Positions 46,342-54,883 of a stretch of DNA of 64,000 nucleotides are shown in pieces. Origin of the DNA: Aquimarina sp. ERC-38. Lineage in GTDB: Bacteria > Bacteroidota > Bacteroidia > Flavobacteriales > Flavobacteriaceae. The notes under the pieces are model-generated. The model did not search any database. It saw only the letters and a list, made by a program, of their open reading frames with translations, and was not told the DNA's origin. The position numbers and the translations under genes were made by a program. The DNA lies in contig NZ_CP098511.1 in the NCBI RefSeq assembly GCF_026222555.1, positions 2,709,501 to 2,773,500 on the forward strand, in the 5' to 3' direction. Within the stretch, counting starts at the first letter, position 1. The number at the start of each line of letters is the position of its first letter.

Positions 46342-49065
46342 TTAGAATTTAACTACTATCTGTGTTTTAAGTAATGCCCCGCTGATTGCATTTCCTACTT
46401 TAACTATATAAAAGCCTTTTCTAAAGGAAGTGGTATCAATGGTTAATTGACTACTTTGTGAGGGTATGTTATATACTTCTTTGTAGACCAAACTCCCTCT
46501 ATAATCGTAGATGGCTATAAATCCAGGAGTAGGATTGCTAAAATCAAATTGCAGGCCTAAGAATTCATTAAAAGGATTGGGTGCTATTTTAGTTTCCTGT
46601 TTTATTGCAGCTGTACCAACACTACAACTACCTAGAGTATATCCACGATCTAATAAATAAGGTACGGCAAATGAAGGTACACAGCGGGTTTTTTGACGAA
46701 TACACATTTCTACACCCGTAAACCATGCTTTATTACAGGAAACATCTGTAACAATTACTTTAACTTCTTTACTCACAGCGTTATTTTCTGAGTCCGTAAC
46801 CGTTATAGTTAAGGGAAGATTTGTTGTAGTGGTTACCAGTTGAGTAGGTTCTACATTGCCGGTACTCCATTGATAGGTATAAGGAGCCACCCCACCGGAG
46901 GCTACGGCGGTTATTATTTGTTGCGAAAGTGGTTTATATCCCTGATAGAGTACAATACTATCCAGAACGCTTACTTCTAAGGGTTCTACTGGTGCTTTAT
47001 AAAGAAAACGAACTACCGTTGGGAAATGATCTGAAGTGGTAGTGCCATAATCCGTAATAAAAGACTGAGGGTCAATTAGTACTTCGGAATCTTCAATATA
47101 AGGTTCAAATAATTCATTTGAAATTGCAGTATGGTCAATCACGGAGCCAAAACCAACGGTTGAACTTAAACCCTCAAAGGAAAACGAATCGGATACAATA
47201 TCAAAATTGTCCGTATCATTTACAAAAGGGAGTAGGGGAGTTGGGCCACCTCCAATAGAGACATCCACGTCGTCATTATAATCTCCAAGTAAGATTAACG
47301 AAGCATCTTTATAAAAGGTATCTATGGTATCTTTTAATACTCCAAAATCATATCTCTTACGGGCTACATCGTCGTCTGATCTTCCTGATTTAGCATGTAC
47401 GTTGATAATCTGTAAGGTGTCAATGACGTTATTAAAGTTAGTTTCAACTTCTAGCAGGTAAGGTAGACGTCCGCTGGACCAAAAAGAACTGGCACTTCCG
47501 GTAGGATAATCAGCCAGGTCATTGGTAACACCCGTACGTGCATTGGTATAGAAGGCTTCAAAAATTACTCTTTCATTCAATACTTTAATCTTTTGGGAAT
47601 CGTAGATAAAACACAATTGCTGAGGCGGAAAGTCATCGTTGTTATTTTCAAAAGAACGGGAAAATACATCCGAACAAATGACTTTAAAATTACCTTCTTT
47701 AAATTCCGTTAAGGCATCCATTAGAAATTGCTTATCTGAAACCTCTTGTACGGCAATAATATCAGCTTGTAAAGAATCTAATACACGTAGTACATTTTGT
47801 TTTTGTAATTCTACATCAGATGGACCAAAGCGCGGTAAGGTAGCTCCAAAAAATTCAAGGTTCCAGGTAGCTACATCTAAGGTTATAGCTCTGGGAATTT
47901 CCTCTCCTGCAGGAGGTTCTATGACAAATTCGGTACTTTCCGGAATATCTCCTAGGACTCTGGGTAGAATCTGAAAAGCTCCGTTAAAACTTCCTACCAC
48001 CCCGATAATAGTGGTTGGATTGTTCGGTTTTACCCGTCCTATCAAACTCTCTACGGAATTATCAATACGAATGTTTAAAGAAGTAGATCCGTCAGTTATT
48101 TCGTGATTACCACTATTGAGACGTCCGGGAACCACAAAAGATACATTATCTACCTGTACCAATTGTCCTTCTATCGTACTGATTTGATCTAAAATTACTG
48201 ATAAGGGGTCTATAGAAAAGTCAGTATCGATCTCTTTTACTTCAGTTACTGCGGATAATTGCATCATTCCTCTAAACTCGCTTAAGGTAGCTGTAATTTC
48301 TAAGGAATTTCCGATAGAAAATACCCCTTCTCCATGAACCTGGTTATCAAAAATAGCAATGCCACCGGTATTATCCTGAATATAGGCAGGTCCTCCAAAC
48401 TCATCTGCTACGGTTAAGGTACCGTTGATTTTTACCTGTGTTCCTAATGGTAAATTTCTTACTTCCGAAATTGTTTTTAGTTCCACCTCAATAGGATCTA
48501 CTCCTTGTCCGAAGGATTGGTTTTGGTTTACAGCGCCAAAGCTTTGAGTACCGCTATCCCAGGTAAAATCCTGGTAGGTTTGCCCGGTTCCAATCAGTTG
48601 TAAGGAAGTACCAATTGGGGTGTTAGAAGCTTCAGCAATACCAATATCTTCACTAGTCAATCCGTTTGCTGGGCCATCTGTTGCCGTTAAGGTACCTTCG
48701 TAGCTTAGAAATTGAAGTATTTCTGCCTGGTTATTTACTAATGCCATACCATCCGGAGATCCGTTTTGTAATCCGTTGATAGGTATACTGACAAAACCAA
48801 ATCCTTCAATAGTTTCCGGAATGACCATGTCCAGATTGATCGTATTGTAAACTGCGCCTCCGTTCCCATTGTATAAAACAATCTGGTAACCCGTCAGATC
48901 TAAATCTGCAGGACCTGCAAGTTCAATCCCTTCATTAGCGTCAGCTCCGGCATTATCATAATGTATTTCGTTAATAAAAACTTCTTGTGCGTATGTGAAT
49001 TTAAGGCATAAACATAATAAAGAAAAGAAAATCCCGGGTAATCGTAAAGTAGTTTTCTGATTCAT
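46342..49065 (-). CDS. T9SS-exported lamin-tail / endonuclease-exonuclease-phosphatase nuclease
   Basis: A 907-aa secreted protein. After the signal peptide (FSLLCLCLKFTYAQ) comes a lamin-tail domain (VFINEIHYDNAGADANEGIELAG, about 28-150), an OB-like beta domain (QVKINGTLTVADEFGGPAYIQDNTGG, about 195-300) and an endonuclease/exonuclease/phosphatase domain (about 395-690) with VATWNLEFFG, IIAVQEVSD, INVHAKSGRSDDD, LLGDYND and SDHFPTVVRF. A PKD/SprB-like unit (PYTYQWSTGN) and a Cys-rich linker follow. The C-terminus (IAPNPFNEF ... FRKGFYIVKV) is a type A T9SS sorting domain. Likely an extracellular DNase or phosphodiesterase, comparable to ExeM-type nucleases. Confidence 0.9.
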   Translation of the reverse strand: MNQKTTLRLPGIFFSLLCLCLKFTYAQEVFINEIHYDNAGADANEGIELAGPADLDLTGYQIVLYNGNGGAVYNTINLDMVIPETIEGFGFVSIPINGLQNGSPDGMALVNNQAEILQFLSYEGTLTATDGPANGLTSEDIGIAEASNTPIGTSLQLIGTGQTYQDFTWDSGTQSFGAVNQNQSFGQGVDPIEVELKTISEVRNLPLGTQVKINGTLTVADEFGGPAYIQDNTGGIAIFDNQVHGEGVFSIGNSLEITATLSEFRGMMQLSAVTEVKEIDTDFSIDPLSVILDQISTIEGQLVQVDNVSFVVPGRLNSGNHEITDGSTSLNIRIDNSVESLIGRVKPNNPTTIIGVVGSFNGAFQILPRVLGDIPESTEFVIEPPAGEEIPRAITLDVATWNLEFFGATLPRFGPSDVELQKQNVLRVLDSLQADIIAVQEVSDKQFLMDALTEFKEGNFKVICSDVFSRSFENNNDDFPPQQLCFIYDSQKIKVLNERVIFEAFYTNARTGVTNDLADYPTGSASSFWSSGRLPYLLEVETNFNNVIDTLQIINVHAKSGRSDDDVARKRYDFGVLKDTIDTFYKDASLILLGDYNDDVDVSIGGGPTPLLPFVNDTDNFDIVSDSFSFEGLSSTVGFGSVIDHTAISNELFEPYIEDSEVLIDPQSFITDYGTTTSDHFPTVVRFLYKAPVEPLEVSVLDSIVLYQGYKPLSQQIITAVASGGVAPYTYQWSTGNVEPTQLVTTTTNLPLTITVTDSENNAVSKEVKVIVTDVSCNKAWFTGVEMCIRQKTRCVPSFAVPYLLDRGYTLGSCSVGTAAIKQETKIAPNPFNEFLGLQFDFSNPTPGFIAIYDYRGSLVYKEVYNIPSQSSQLTIDTTSFRKGFYIVKVGNAISGALLKTQIVVKF

Positions 49066-49431
49066 AGTATTTTAATAAAAATAATATTTATGGATGATAT
49101 AATAGGATTGACACCTATTTTGATGAAGCAAATAAAGTAATAAAAATGAGTAGATAGCCTTTATCTATATTATTTAATGATTTTTTAATATTTCCTTTTA
49201 AGAGAATTTTTTCAGATAATAGTAATCTGTTCATCAATACGTTGAAGTAGATTTTAAATATAAGCTTTCCTTATGCTAAAATTGATTTTAAAGATTTGCT
49301 TCTTAAACGGTGATAGGCTTATACAATTAAAACTTAATAGGGTTCTTACTGTTATATATTTTCGCTTAAACCTTAAGTAATATCCTCATTGCGAAGTGCT
49401 AATCAACTAATATTAGTTCTTTTAAATAACT
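49066..49431. other. 366-bp intergenic region without recognised feature
   Basis: AT-rich sequence between the nuclease start and the GAF gene stop. No open frame, strong hairpin or copy of the dispersed repeat was found. Confidence 0.5.
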
Positions 49432-49917
49432 TTATGTTGACGGTAAAATATCGATATACTTAGCGGCTAAAGCTTCGCCGACTTCCATAAGCGTTTCGGT
49501 TTCTTCTTTGGTAAAAATATAAACTGCTTTTTTTGCAATTCCGATGGTACCGTAGAGTTGTTGCTTATGTAATAGGGGAGCTGCGATAGAACCTTCTACC
49601 TTAGTTTCTTTGGCGGCAGGACGTGCAATACCACTTTCATCTAGTTGTAGATTACACATTTCTACCGGTTCTTTACGTTCGGCGGCGATACCTGCCATCC
49701 CTTTACCGATGGGTATGGTGGTTAATTTTGGTAATAAAAAAGCAGGAATGCCTATTTGGGCTTGTAGTTGTAATAAATTAGTTTCTGTGTCTAAAAAATG
49801 TAAGGTTCCGGTTTCACAATCAAAAGCCGAGATAATTTCTTTTAGGATAAGTTCCCAATCTATGGAATCCGTACTTAATAGATTGTTTATTTTAGATACT
49901 AGTGTCGTATTTGCCAT
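49432..49917 (-). CDS. GAF-domain protein
   Basis: A 161-aa protein that is essentially one GAF domain (about residues 20-150): CETGTLHFLDTETNLLQLQAQIG, IPIGKGMAGIAAERKEPVEMCNL, KVEGSIAAPLLHKQQLYGTIGIAKK. GAF domains bind cyclic nucleotides or other small molecules or sense redox state. Standing alone, it resembles free GAF/fRMsr-like proteins, but the cysteines visible (C35 and the one in EMCNL) do not clearly give the methionine-sulfoxide reductase triad, so I keep it as a ligand-binding GAF protein. Confidence 0.85.
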   Translation of the reverse strand: MANTTLVSKINNLLSTDSIDWELILKEIISAFDCETGTLHFLDTETNLLQLQAQIGIPAFLLPKLTTIPIGKGMAGIAAERKEPVEMCNLQLDESGIARPAAKETKVEGSIAAPLLHKQQLYGTIGIAKKAVYIFTKEETETLMEVGEALAAKYIDILPST

Positions 49918-50029
49918 TTGGACGCTTTTATAATAAGGTATATAATTTTTTTAAGTAATAGGTCTCTGCAAGATAGATACTTTTGTTCGATTTTTAAATT
50001 GAAGCATTAAGGTTTTATTTTAAATCCTT

Positions 50030-50240
50030 AGTGTCTGGTAAAGATTGAAGACCCGCCTGTGGACGGGCAGATCGCTATCGCTTCCAAAGTTAAGATTCAC
50101 GACTAATTATGATCCTATTGAAAATAAATATGATAAGTTCATCCACATTAAAAAAACAAATCACTTTTTAAAAAAGTAAAAAAGCAGGCTTTAACTACTT
50201 TAAAGTTTGTAATCACCTTTTTTAGAAAATATTTTGTGGG
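50030..50240. repeat. Dispersed MITE-like repeat, copy E
   Basis: Starts with AGTGTCTGGTAAAG, the clean left inverted repeat. It continues with GACCCGCCTGTGGACGGGC, AGATCGCTATCGCTTCC, CACTTTTTAAAAAAGTAAAA, AAGCAGGCTTTAACTACTTT and AAAGTTTGTAATCACC. The right inverted repeat is not recognisable. It lies between the GAF gene and the tRNA promoter. Confidence 0.8.
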
Positions 50241-50303
50241 TTATCCTATTATTCTTTTGATACTACCTTTATTTTGGTTTTTTTAAAAAAACAAAGGTTT
50301 TAC

Positions 50304-50333
50304 TTGGCAAAACGTTGGATTTTATTACTTTTG
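50304..50333 (+). promoter_or_regulatory. Promoter of tRNA-Arg
   Basis: TTG at 50304-50306 and TACTTTTG at 50326-50333 are separated by 19 bases, an exact Bacteroidota -33/-7 promoter. The tRNA begins 41 bp after the -7 box. Confidence 0.75.
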
Positions 50334-50373
50334 TGGCGCGTTAATCGGAACGCATTATTATTGAGGTAAATTA

Positions 50374-50450
50374 GGTCGCGTAGCTCAGCTGGATAGAGCA
50401 TCTGCCTTCTAAGCAGACGGTCACAGGTTCGAATCCTGTCGCGATCACCA
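50374..50450 (+). tRNA. tRNA-Arg (anticodon TCT), CCA encoded
   Basis: A 77-nt cloverleaf: acceptor GGTCGCG paired with CGCGATC plus discriminator A and encoded CCA; D-arm TAGCTCAGCTGGATAGAGCA; anticodon stem TCTGC/GCAGA with loop CTTCTAA giving UCU; T-arm ACAGG-TTCGAAT-CCTGT. It reads AGA and AGG arginine codons. It marks the left edge of the mobile island that follows. Confidence 0.97.
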
Positions 50451-50482
50451 TTGTTCACAACTACGCTGTAGACAGGAATATA

Positions 50483-50518
50483 AAAATTCTGACAAGTTTA
50501 CTTGATCAGAATTTTTTG
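50483..50518 (+). terminator. Terminator after tRNA-Arg
   Basis: AAAATTCTGA-CAAG paired with CTTG-ATCAGAATTTT, loop about 5 bases, followed by TTTTTTG, 33 bp after the tRNA end. Confidence 0.8.
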
Positions 50519-50885
50519 TTTTTACACACTTAGTTTGTAAAGACAGGCAGTTGTATTTACATTATTGAGCTTTGCAGGATCAACCTAAGTTTATCTTCAT
50601 CGAAATTTTCTTCTATTTTTTTTACTTTAAAAAATCATATTTCTGCTTATAGCTAAATCAACATGAAATTATAGGATTCTTTATATAAAAAATATCTAAA
50701 TACTATCAAGGTATATCTCTATTTAAACTACCAAACGTATACTCATGTCGTCATAAATACTTTTAAATTAATCTAATTTCCCTTAGATTCGTAAAAAATA
50801 TATGGGAAATAAAGGATATATGTTTTTTATATTGTTGTTAGGTTTCATGCAAAAAAATCAATCTACTCTATACAAAATAAGCTAA
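50519..50885. other. Intergenic region leading into the defence operon
   Basis: About 370 bp of very AT-rich sequence without an open frame. No copy of the tRNA 3' end, no operator-like palindrome and no clear TTG/TAnnTTTG promoter could be identified before the first defence gene. Confidence 0.5.
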
Positions 50886-52934
50886 ATGAAAATAAAGAAA
50901 ATTGAAGTCCAAAATTTCAGATTATTAGAAAATATAGATTGCAGTCTTGAAGACGACATAACGTTGATAGTCGGAAAGAATAACACTGGAAAAACTTCTT
51001 TTTTTGAAGCACTAAAACTAGCTACTTCTACTGATAATAAATTTGTTTTTGAGGATTTTTCTCAAAGCTCTTATGTTATTTTCAAATCTATTTATAGTAA
51101 ATATTTAAAATCCAGAAAAGACGGAATTACAGAAGAAGATAAAGAAAAAATAGAGTTAGAACTAATAGCCGAAATCCCTAAAATTAAAGTCAATTTTGAA
51201 ATTCAATACAATAAAAGAAATAATGAATCATTAGTTGAACTTAGTGAATTTATAACTGACTTAGAAGATGCGAGAAATGATGCTACAATTTGCATTTCTT
51301 TTGAGCCTAAAAATACTTTAAATATATTTCAATCATTCGATAAGAGAGAAGATACAACAATAGAATTAATAGAATATCTACATAAAAATATAAACTTCTT
51401 ATACGAAACTATTTGTTACGCAGTAGATAAAGAATCTAAATATCATAGAAAAATTGAAGATAGCTTTAAAGCCAAAATTCAAAAAGTAGTACTTTTTGAA
51501 AGCATAAAAGCAATTAGAGTTTTAGATGATATAAAAGGAGATTCTAACAACTCATTATCTTTAGGCTTTTCTAACTATTATAATCAAAGAGATAAAACTA
51601 ATAATCAAGATGTAAAAGATTTAGAAAAAAAACTAGATGAAGTTTCAATAGAACTAAAAATAAAATACGAGAAAGTATTAGAAGGTATAATGTCAAAACT
51701 TGAAAAATTTGGAGCAAAAACTCCAATTTCAATTCCTCCAATAGGTATTGACTCAAAATTTGATTCTGAAAAAGTTATAAAAAACAATATTCAATATCTT
51801 TATAAACAAGACGAAATAGATTTACCTGAAAGTTATAACGGACTTGGATATAGTAATCTAATTTACATGATTTTAGAGTTGGCTAGTTTCATTGAAAAAT
51901 TCAAAAACTCAAAAGAAGAAAAATTATCCAATTTTCTAGTAGTGCTTGTAGAAGAGCCTGAAGCTCATATGCATCCGCAAATGCAACAAATCTTTATAAG
52001 TCAAGTTTCAGAAGTTGTAAAAGATGCAAAAAAAAATACTGAGATACACATACAAGTAATTATCACAACACATTCTTCACATATTCTTTCAGAATCTGGA
52101 ATTGATACTGAAAGAGGGTTTAATAGAATTAGATATTTCAATAGATTGTCAACTGAAACTGGATTCAAGATAACAAATCAAGACTTTAATAATTTAACAA
52201 TTAAAGATGATAAACGAACTTTTAGATTTTTAAGACAATATCTGACTCTCCATAAATCTGATTTGTTTTTTGCGGATAAAGTAATCTTAGTTGAAGGAAC
52301 AACCGAACGTATGCTGTTACCTCAAATGATTAGAAAATCTGCAAATTCATTGTGCAATGAGTATGTTTCGATTTTAGAAGTAGGTGGAGCTTATGCACAT
52401 TCTTTCAAGGAAATGTTAGAGTTCATTAATGTTCGGACTTTAATAATTACAGATATTGATGCCGCTCACAAATACACTAAAGATGGTAAAGAAAAAAAAG
52501 GGAAATGTAAAGTTGATATTGGAGAATTTACTACGAACTACACCTTAATAAACTGGTTACCAAATAAAACTAATATATCTGATTTAGTAAGTTGTAAAGT
52601 TGAAGATAAAATAAAAGAGAATATTCGTGTAGCTTATCAAACAAATGAAAACGGATATAACGCAAGAAGCTTTGAAGATGCTTTTATAAATACAAATAAA
52701 GAATTATTTCTATCTGAACATCCTATTCAAAAAGAAAAAAAAATAAAAGATGAGTTTGCTTACCTAAGAAATAAAAAAATTGATCTATCTAAAAATATAC
52801 CAGACGAATTTAGTTCTAAGCAAAAAACAGAATTTACATTCGACATTATGTCTTTTAACGAAAAGGATTATGGAGAATGGAAAGTTCCTGAATATATAAA
52901 TGAAGGTTTGATTTGGTTATCTAAAGACGATTAG
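50886..52934 (+). CDS. gajA: Gabija GajA-like nuclease: OLD-family ATPase with TOPRIM domain
   Basis: A 682-aa class 2 OLD protein. The ABC-type ATPase has Walker A GKNNTGKT (residues 30-37) and Walker B VVLVEEPEAHMHPQ (about 355), with IITTHSSHILSES as the H-loop. A TOPRIM domain (about 462-680) has the metal glutamate in VILVEGTTERMLLP, the DxD in LIITDIDAA and a late lysine in SKQKTEFTFDIMSF before WKVPEYINEGLIWL. Together with the helicase one base downstream this is the two-gene layout of Gabija, in which GajA nicks phage DNA when nucleotides are depleted. It is about 100 aa longer than the reference GajA. Unusually AT-rich relative to core genes. Confidence 0.88.
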   Translation: MKIKKIEVQNFRLLENIDCSLEDDITLIVGKNNTGKTSFFEALKLATSTDNKFVFEDFSQSSYVIFKSIYSKYLKSRKDGITEEDKEKIELELIAEIPKIKVNFEIQYNKRNNESLVELSEFITDLEDARNDATICISFEPKNTLNIFQSFDKREDTTIELIEYLHKNINFLYETICYAVDKESKYHRKIEDSFKAKIQKVVLFESIKAIRVLDDIKGDSNNSLSLGFSNYYNQRDKTNNQDVKDLEKKLDEVSIELKIKYEKVLEGIMSKLEKFGAKTPISIPPIGIDSKFDSEKVIKNNIQYLYKQDEIDLPESYNGLGYSNLIYMILELASFIEKFKNSKEEKLSNFLVVLVEEPEAHMHPQMQQIFISQVSEVVKDAKKNTEIHIQVIITTHSSHILSESGIDTERGFNRIRYFNRLSTETGFKITNQDFNNLTIKDDKRTFRFLRQYLTLHKSDLFFADKVILVEGTTERMLLPQMIRKSANSLCNEYVSILEVGGAYAHSFKEMLEFINVRTLIITDIDAAHKYTKDGKEKKGKCKVDIGEFTTNYTLINWLPNKTNISDLVSCKVEDKIKENIRVAYQTNENGYNARSFEDAFINTNKELFLSEHPIQKEKKIKDEFAYLRNKKIDLSKNIPDEFSSKQKTEFTFDIMSFNEKDYGEWKVPEYINEGLIWLSKDD

Positions 52935-52935
52935 G

Positions 52936-54729
52936 ATGACAGCTATTAAACAAATAATCAAACACATAGAAGATAATAAAAGTTTTGTTCTTGAAGCTGG
53001 AGCAGGTTCAGGAAAAACATATACTTTAATTCAGACAATAAATCACGTTTTAGAAATAAGAGGTAAAAGTCTCAAATTAAACAATCAAAGAATTGTTTGT
53101 ATAACATATACTAATGTTGCAAAAAATGAAATAATTGAAAGACTTGAAAACAATCTTTTAGTAATTGTTTCTACTATTCATGAATTTTTATGGGATTGTA
53201 TTAAAAGATTCAACAAACAATTAATAATCGAATTGGATTTATTAAATGAAACTATGCTCATTGATAAACCTGAAAAATATAAAACTGGATTAAAAGATAG
53301 AATTAAAGAAGTTACTTATGATGATAGCGGTTATAGAGATTTTGAACAAGGAAGTCTTCATCATGATGATGTAATAACTTTGTCTTTACAAATGTTTAAT
53401 AATTATACTGCATTAACTCATATTTTAAGTCAAAAATATCCTTACTTATTTATAGATGAATATCAAGATACTGCAAGTGAAACTGTTGATGCTATTGTTA
53501 ATCATTTACTGGAAAGAAATAAAACAAAACTATTAGTTGGCTTTTATGGAGATTCTTATCAAAAAATCTATGATGAAGGAATTGGTTCTCTTCAATCTTA
53601 TATTGATGAAAACAAACTAGAACTCGTAACGAAAAACGACAATTATCGTTCTTCTGAATGTATTGTTTATTTGTTAAACAACATTCGAGATAATATAACT
53701 CAGACAATACCTGAAAACAAAGTTAATATCAAAGGAAGTGTTCAATTTATTAATTGTACAAATGATCTAATACAACCTAAAGAAAAAGTTACACACTATC
53801 GAGCTAGAATAGCACCAAAAAAGGATTTAGACTACAATAGTATAGTTGCAAAATTAGAAACGGAAGGTTGGGATTTTTCAGAGTTTGGGGATGATAAAAT
53901 TTTAATAATTGCAAATAGCAAAGTTGCGGAAAGAGCAGGATTCTTAAGTCTTTATAGGCTTTTTGTAAAAAGGTATTCTCTAAGTGCTAAAGAGGCTTTA
54001 TTAAAAAGAGAAAATATTTTTTCTTCATACTTTATGGGCTCTACAGACAAGAAGACTTCTAAAGAGCGTGAAACTGGAATAGAACATTTAGTTTCATTTT
54101 GGGAACAGAAAAACTATAACAGAGTTATAAAGTACTTAAAACAACAAGGTGTTTTTAGTTCTCTAACTAAACATTCTGATAAACAAGAAATAGAAAATAA
54201 ATTAGAGGAGTTAACTGCATTAAGAACGACTGGAACAGTTCAAGATGTTTTTGATTTTTGCCAAACAAACCAATTATCGTTATGTTCTAGGAACTTACAA
54301 CGGTTTCTAGAAAAAGTAAAAATAGATATAGAAAGTATTACAGATGATGAGGAAAAGAGGAGAGCAACTAAAAATAAAGCATTTTATGATTCATTAATGC
54401 ATATTAATTATAATGAGATAATTTGTGCTTTTAAACATATTCAAGAACAAACTTCATATTCAACAAAACACGGAACAAAAGGAGAAGAATATAGAAATGT
54501 TTTAGTTGTAATTGATGATACCAGTTGGGTTGCTAAATATAATTTTGAGAAATTCTTTAATGATACTGATGATAAAGAAGACAGAAAATTAAGAACTAAA
54601 AATCTGTTTTATGTTTCTTGTTCAAGAGCTAAAGAGAATTTAGTCGTTTTAGCTCTTTCTGAAATGGGAGAATCAGCAATGAATAAAATAAAGAAATGGT
54701 TTGGTGCTGTAAACGTAGAAACACAATAA
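52936..54729 (+). CDS. gajB: Gabija GajB-like UvrD/Rep-family helicase
   Basis: A 597-aa superfamily 1 helicase. Walker A is EAGAGSGKTYTL (about residues 20-31), motif Ia-like ITYTNVAKNEI, motif II LFIDEYQDTA (about 171), motif III GFYGDSYQKIYDEG, motif IV DNYRSSE, motif V in TKHGTKGEEYRNVLVV and motif VI FYVSCSRAKENL. GajB senses or hydrolyses nucleotides and interacts with GajA in characterised Gabija systems. The start follows the gajA stop by one base, so translation is coupled. It is longer than the reference GajB (about 490 aa), but all helicase motifs are present. Confidence 0.88.
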   Translation: MTAIKQIIKHIEDNKSFVLEAGAGSGKTYTLIQTINHVLEIRGKSLKLNNQRIVCITYTNVAKNEIIERLENNLLVIVSTIHEFLWDCIKRFNKQLIIELDLLNETMLIDKPEKYKTGLKDRIKEVTYDDSGYRDFEQGSLHHDDVITLSLQMFNNYTALTHILSQKYPYLFIDEYQDTASETVDAIVNHLLERNKTKLLVGFYGDSYQKIYDEGIGSLQSYIDENKLELVTKNDNYRSSECIVYLLNNIRDNITQTIPENKVNIKGSVQFINCTNDLIQPKEKVTHYRARIAPKKDLDYNSIVAKLETEGWDFSEFGDDKILIIANSKVAERAGFLSLYRLFVKRYSLSAKEALLKRENIFSSYFMGSTDKKTSKERETGIEHLVSFWEQKNYNRVIKYLKQQGVFSSLTKHSDKQEIENKLEELTALRTTGTVQDVFDFCQTNQLSLCSRNLQRFLEKVKIDIESITDDEEKRRATKNKAFYDSLMHINYNEIICAFKHIQEQTSYSTKHGTKGEEYRNVLVVIDDTSWVAKYNFEKFFNDTDDKEDRKLRTKNLFYVSCSRAKENLVVLALSEMGESAMNKIKKWFGAVNVETQ

Positions 54730-54756
54730 AAAAGCACAAAAACCTAACTTAAGAGT

Positions 54757-54883
54757 TATAAAAACATGGTACGGGTGTGCTCAATTAAAAGGTTTGTGAA
54801 TATTAACAAAGTACGCCAACTATAAAATTTAACATTTAGAAAAAAAGATAAAAGCAAAATATTTATAGTTACTAAGTTATAAA
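54757..54883 (+). repeat. Module-flanking direct repeat, copy R1 (interrupted by the IS)
   Basis: Begins 28 bp after the gajB stop with TATAAAAACATGG and contains AACTATAAAATTTAACATTTAG, shared with R2 as AACTATACAATTTAG, and the highly conserved GATAAAAGCAAAATATTTAT. It continues to ACTAAGTTATAAA, where the IS256 element is inserted. Beyond the IS the homology appears to resume (ACTGAAACTGCTTATTTT versus TCGAAACGATAGTGCTTGTT in R2). Confidence 0.75.

Noticed and set aside
50374..50450. Search for a duplicated tRNA 3' end marking the right attachment site
   Set aside because: No second copy of the T-arm/acceptor sequence was seen up to 58.8 kb, so no att pair is claimed.
50886..54729. Alternative defence assignments for the ATPase/TOPRIM gene (PARIS, Septu, retron effectors)
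   Set aside because: ATPase and TOPRIM are in one protein, the partner is a UvrD-like helicase and there is no reverse transcriptase or HNH gene, so Gabija fits best.
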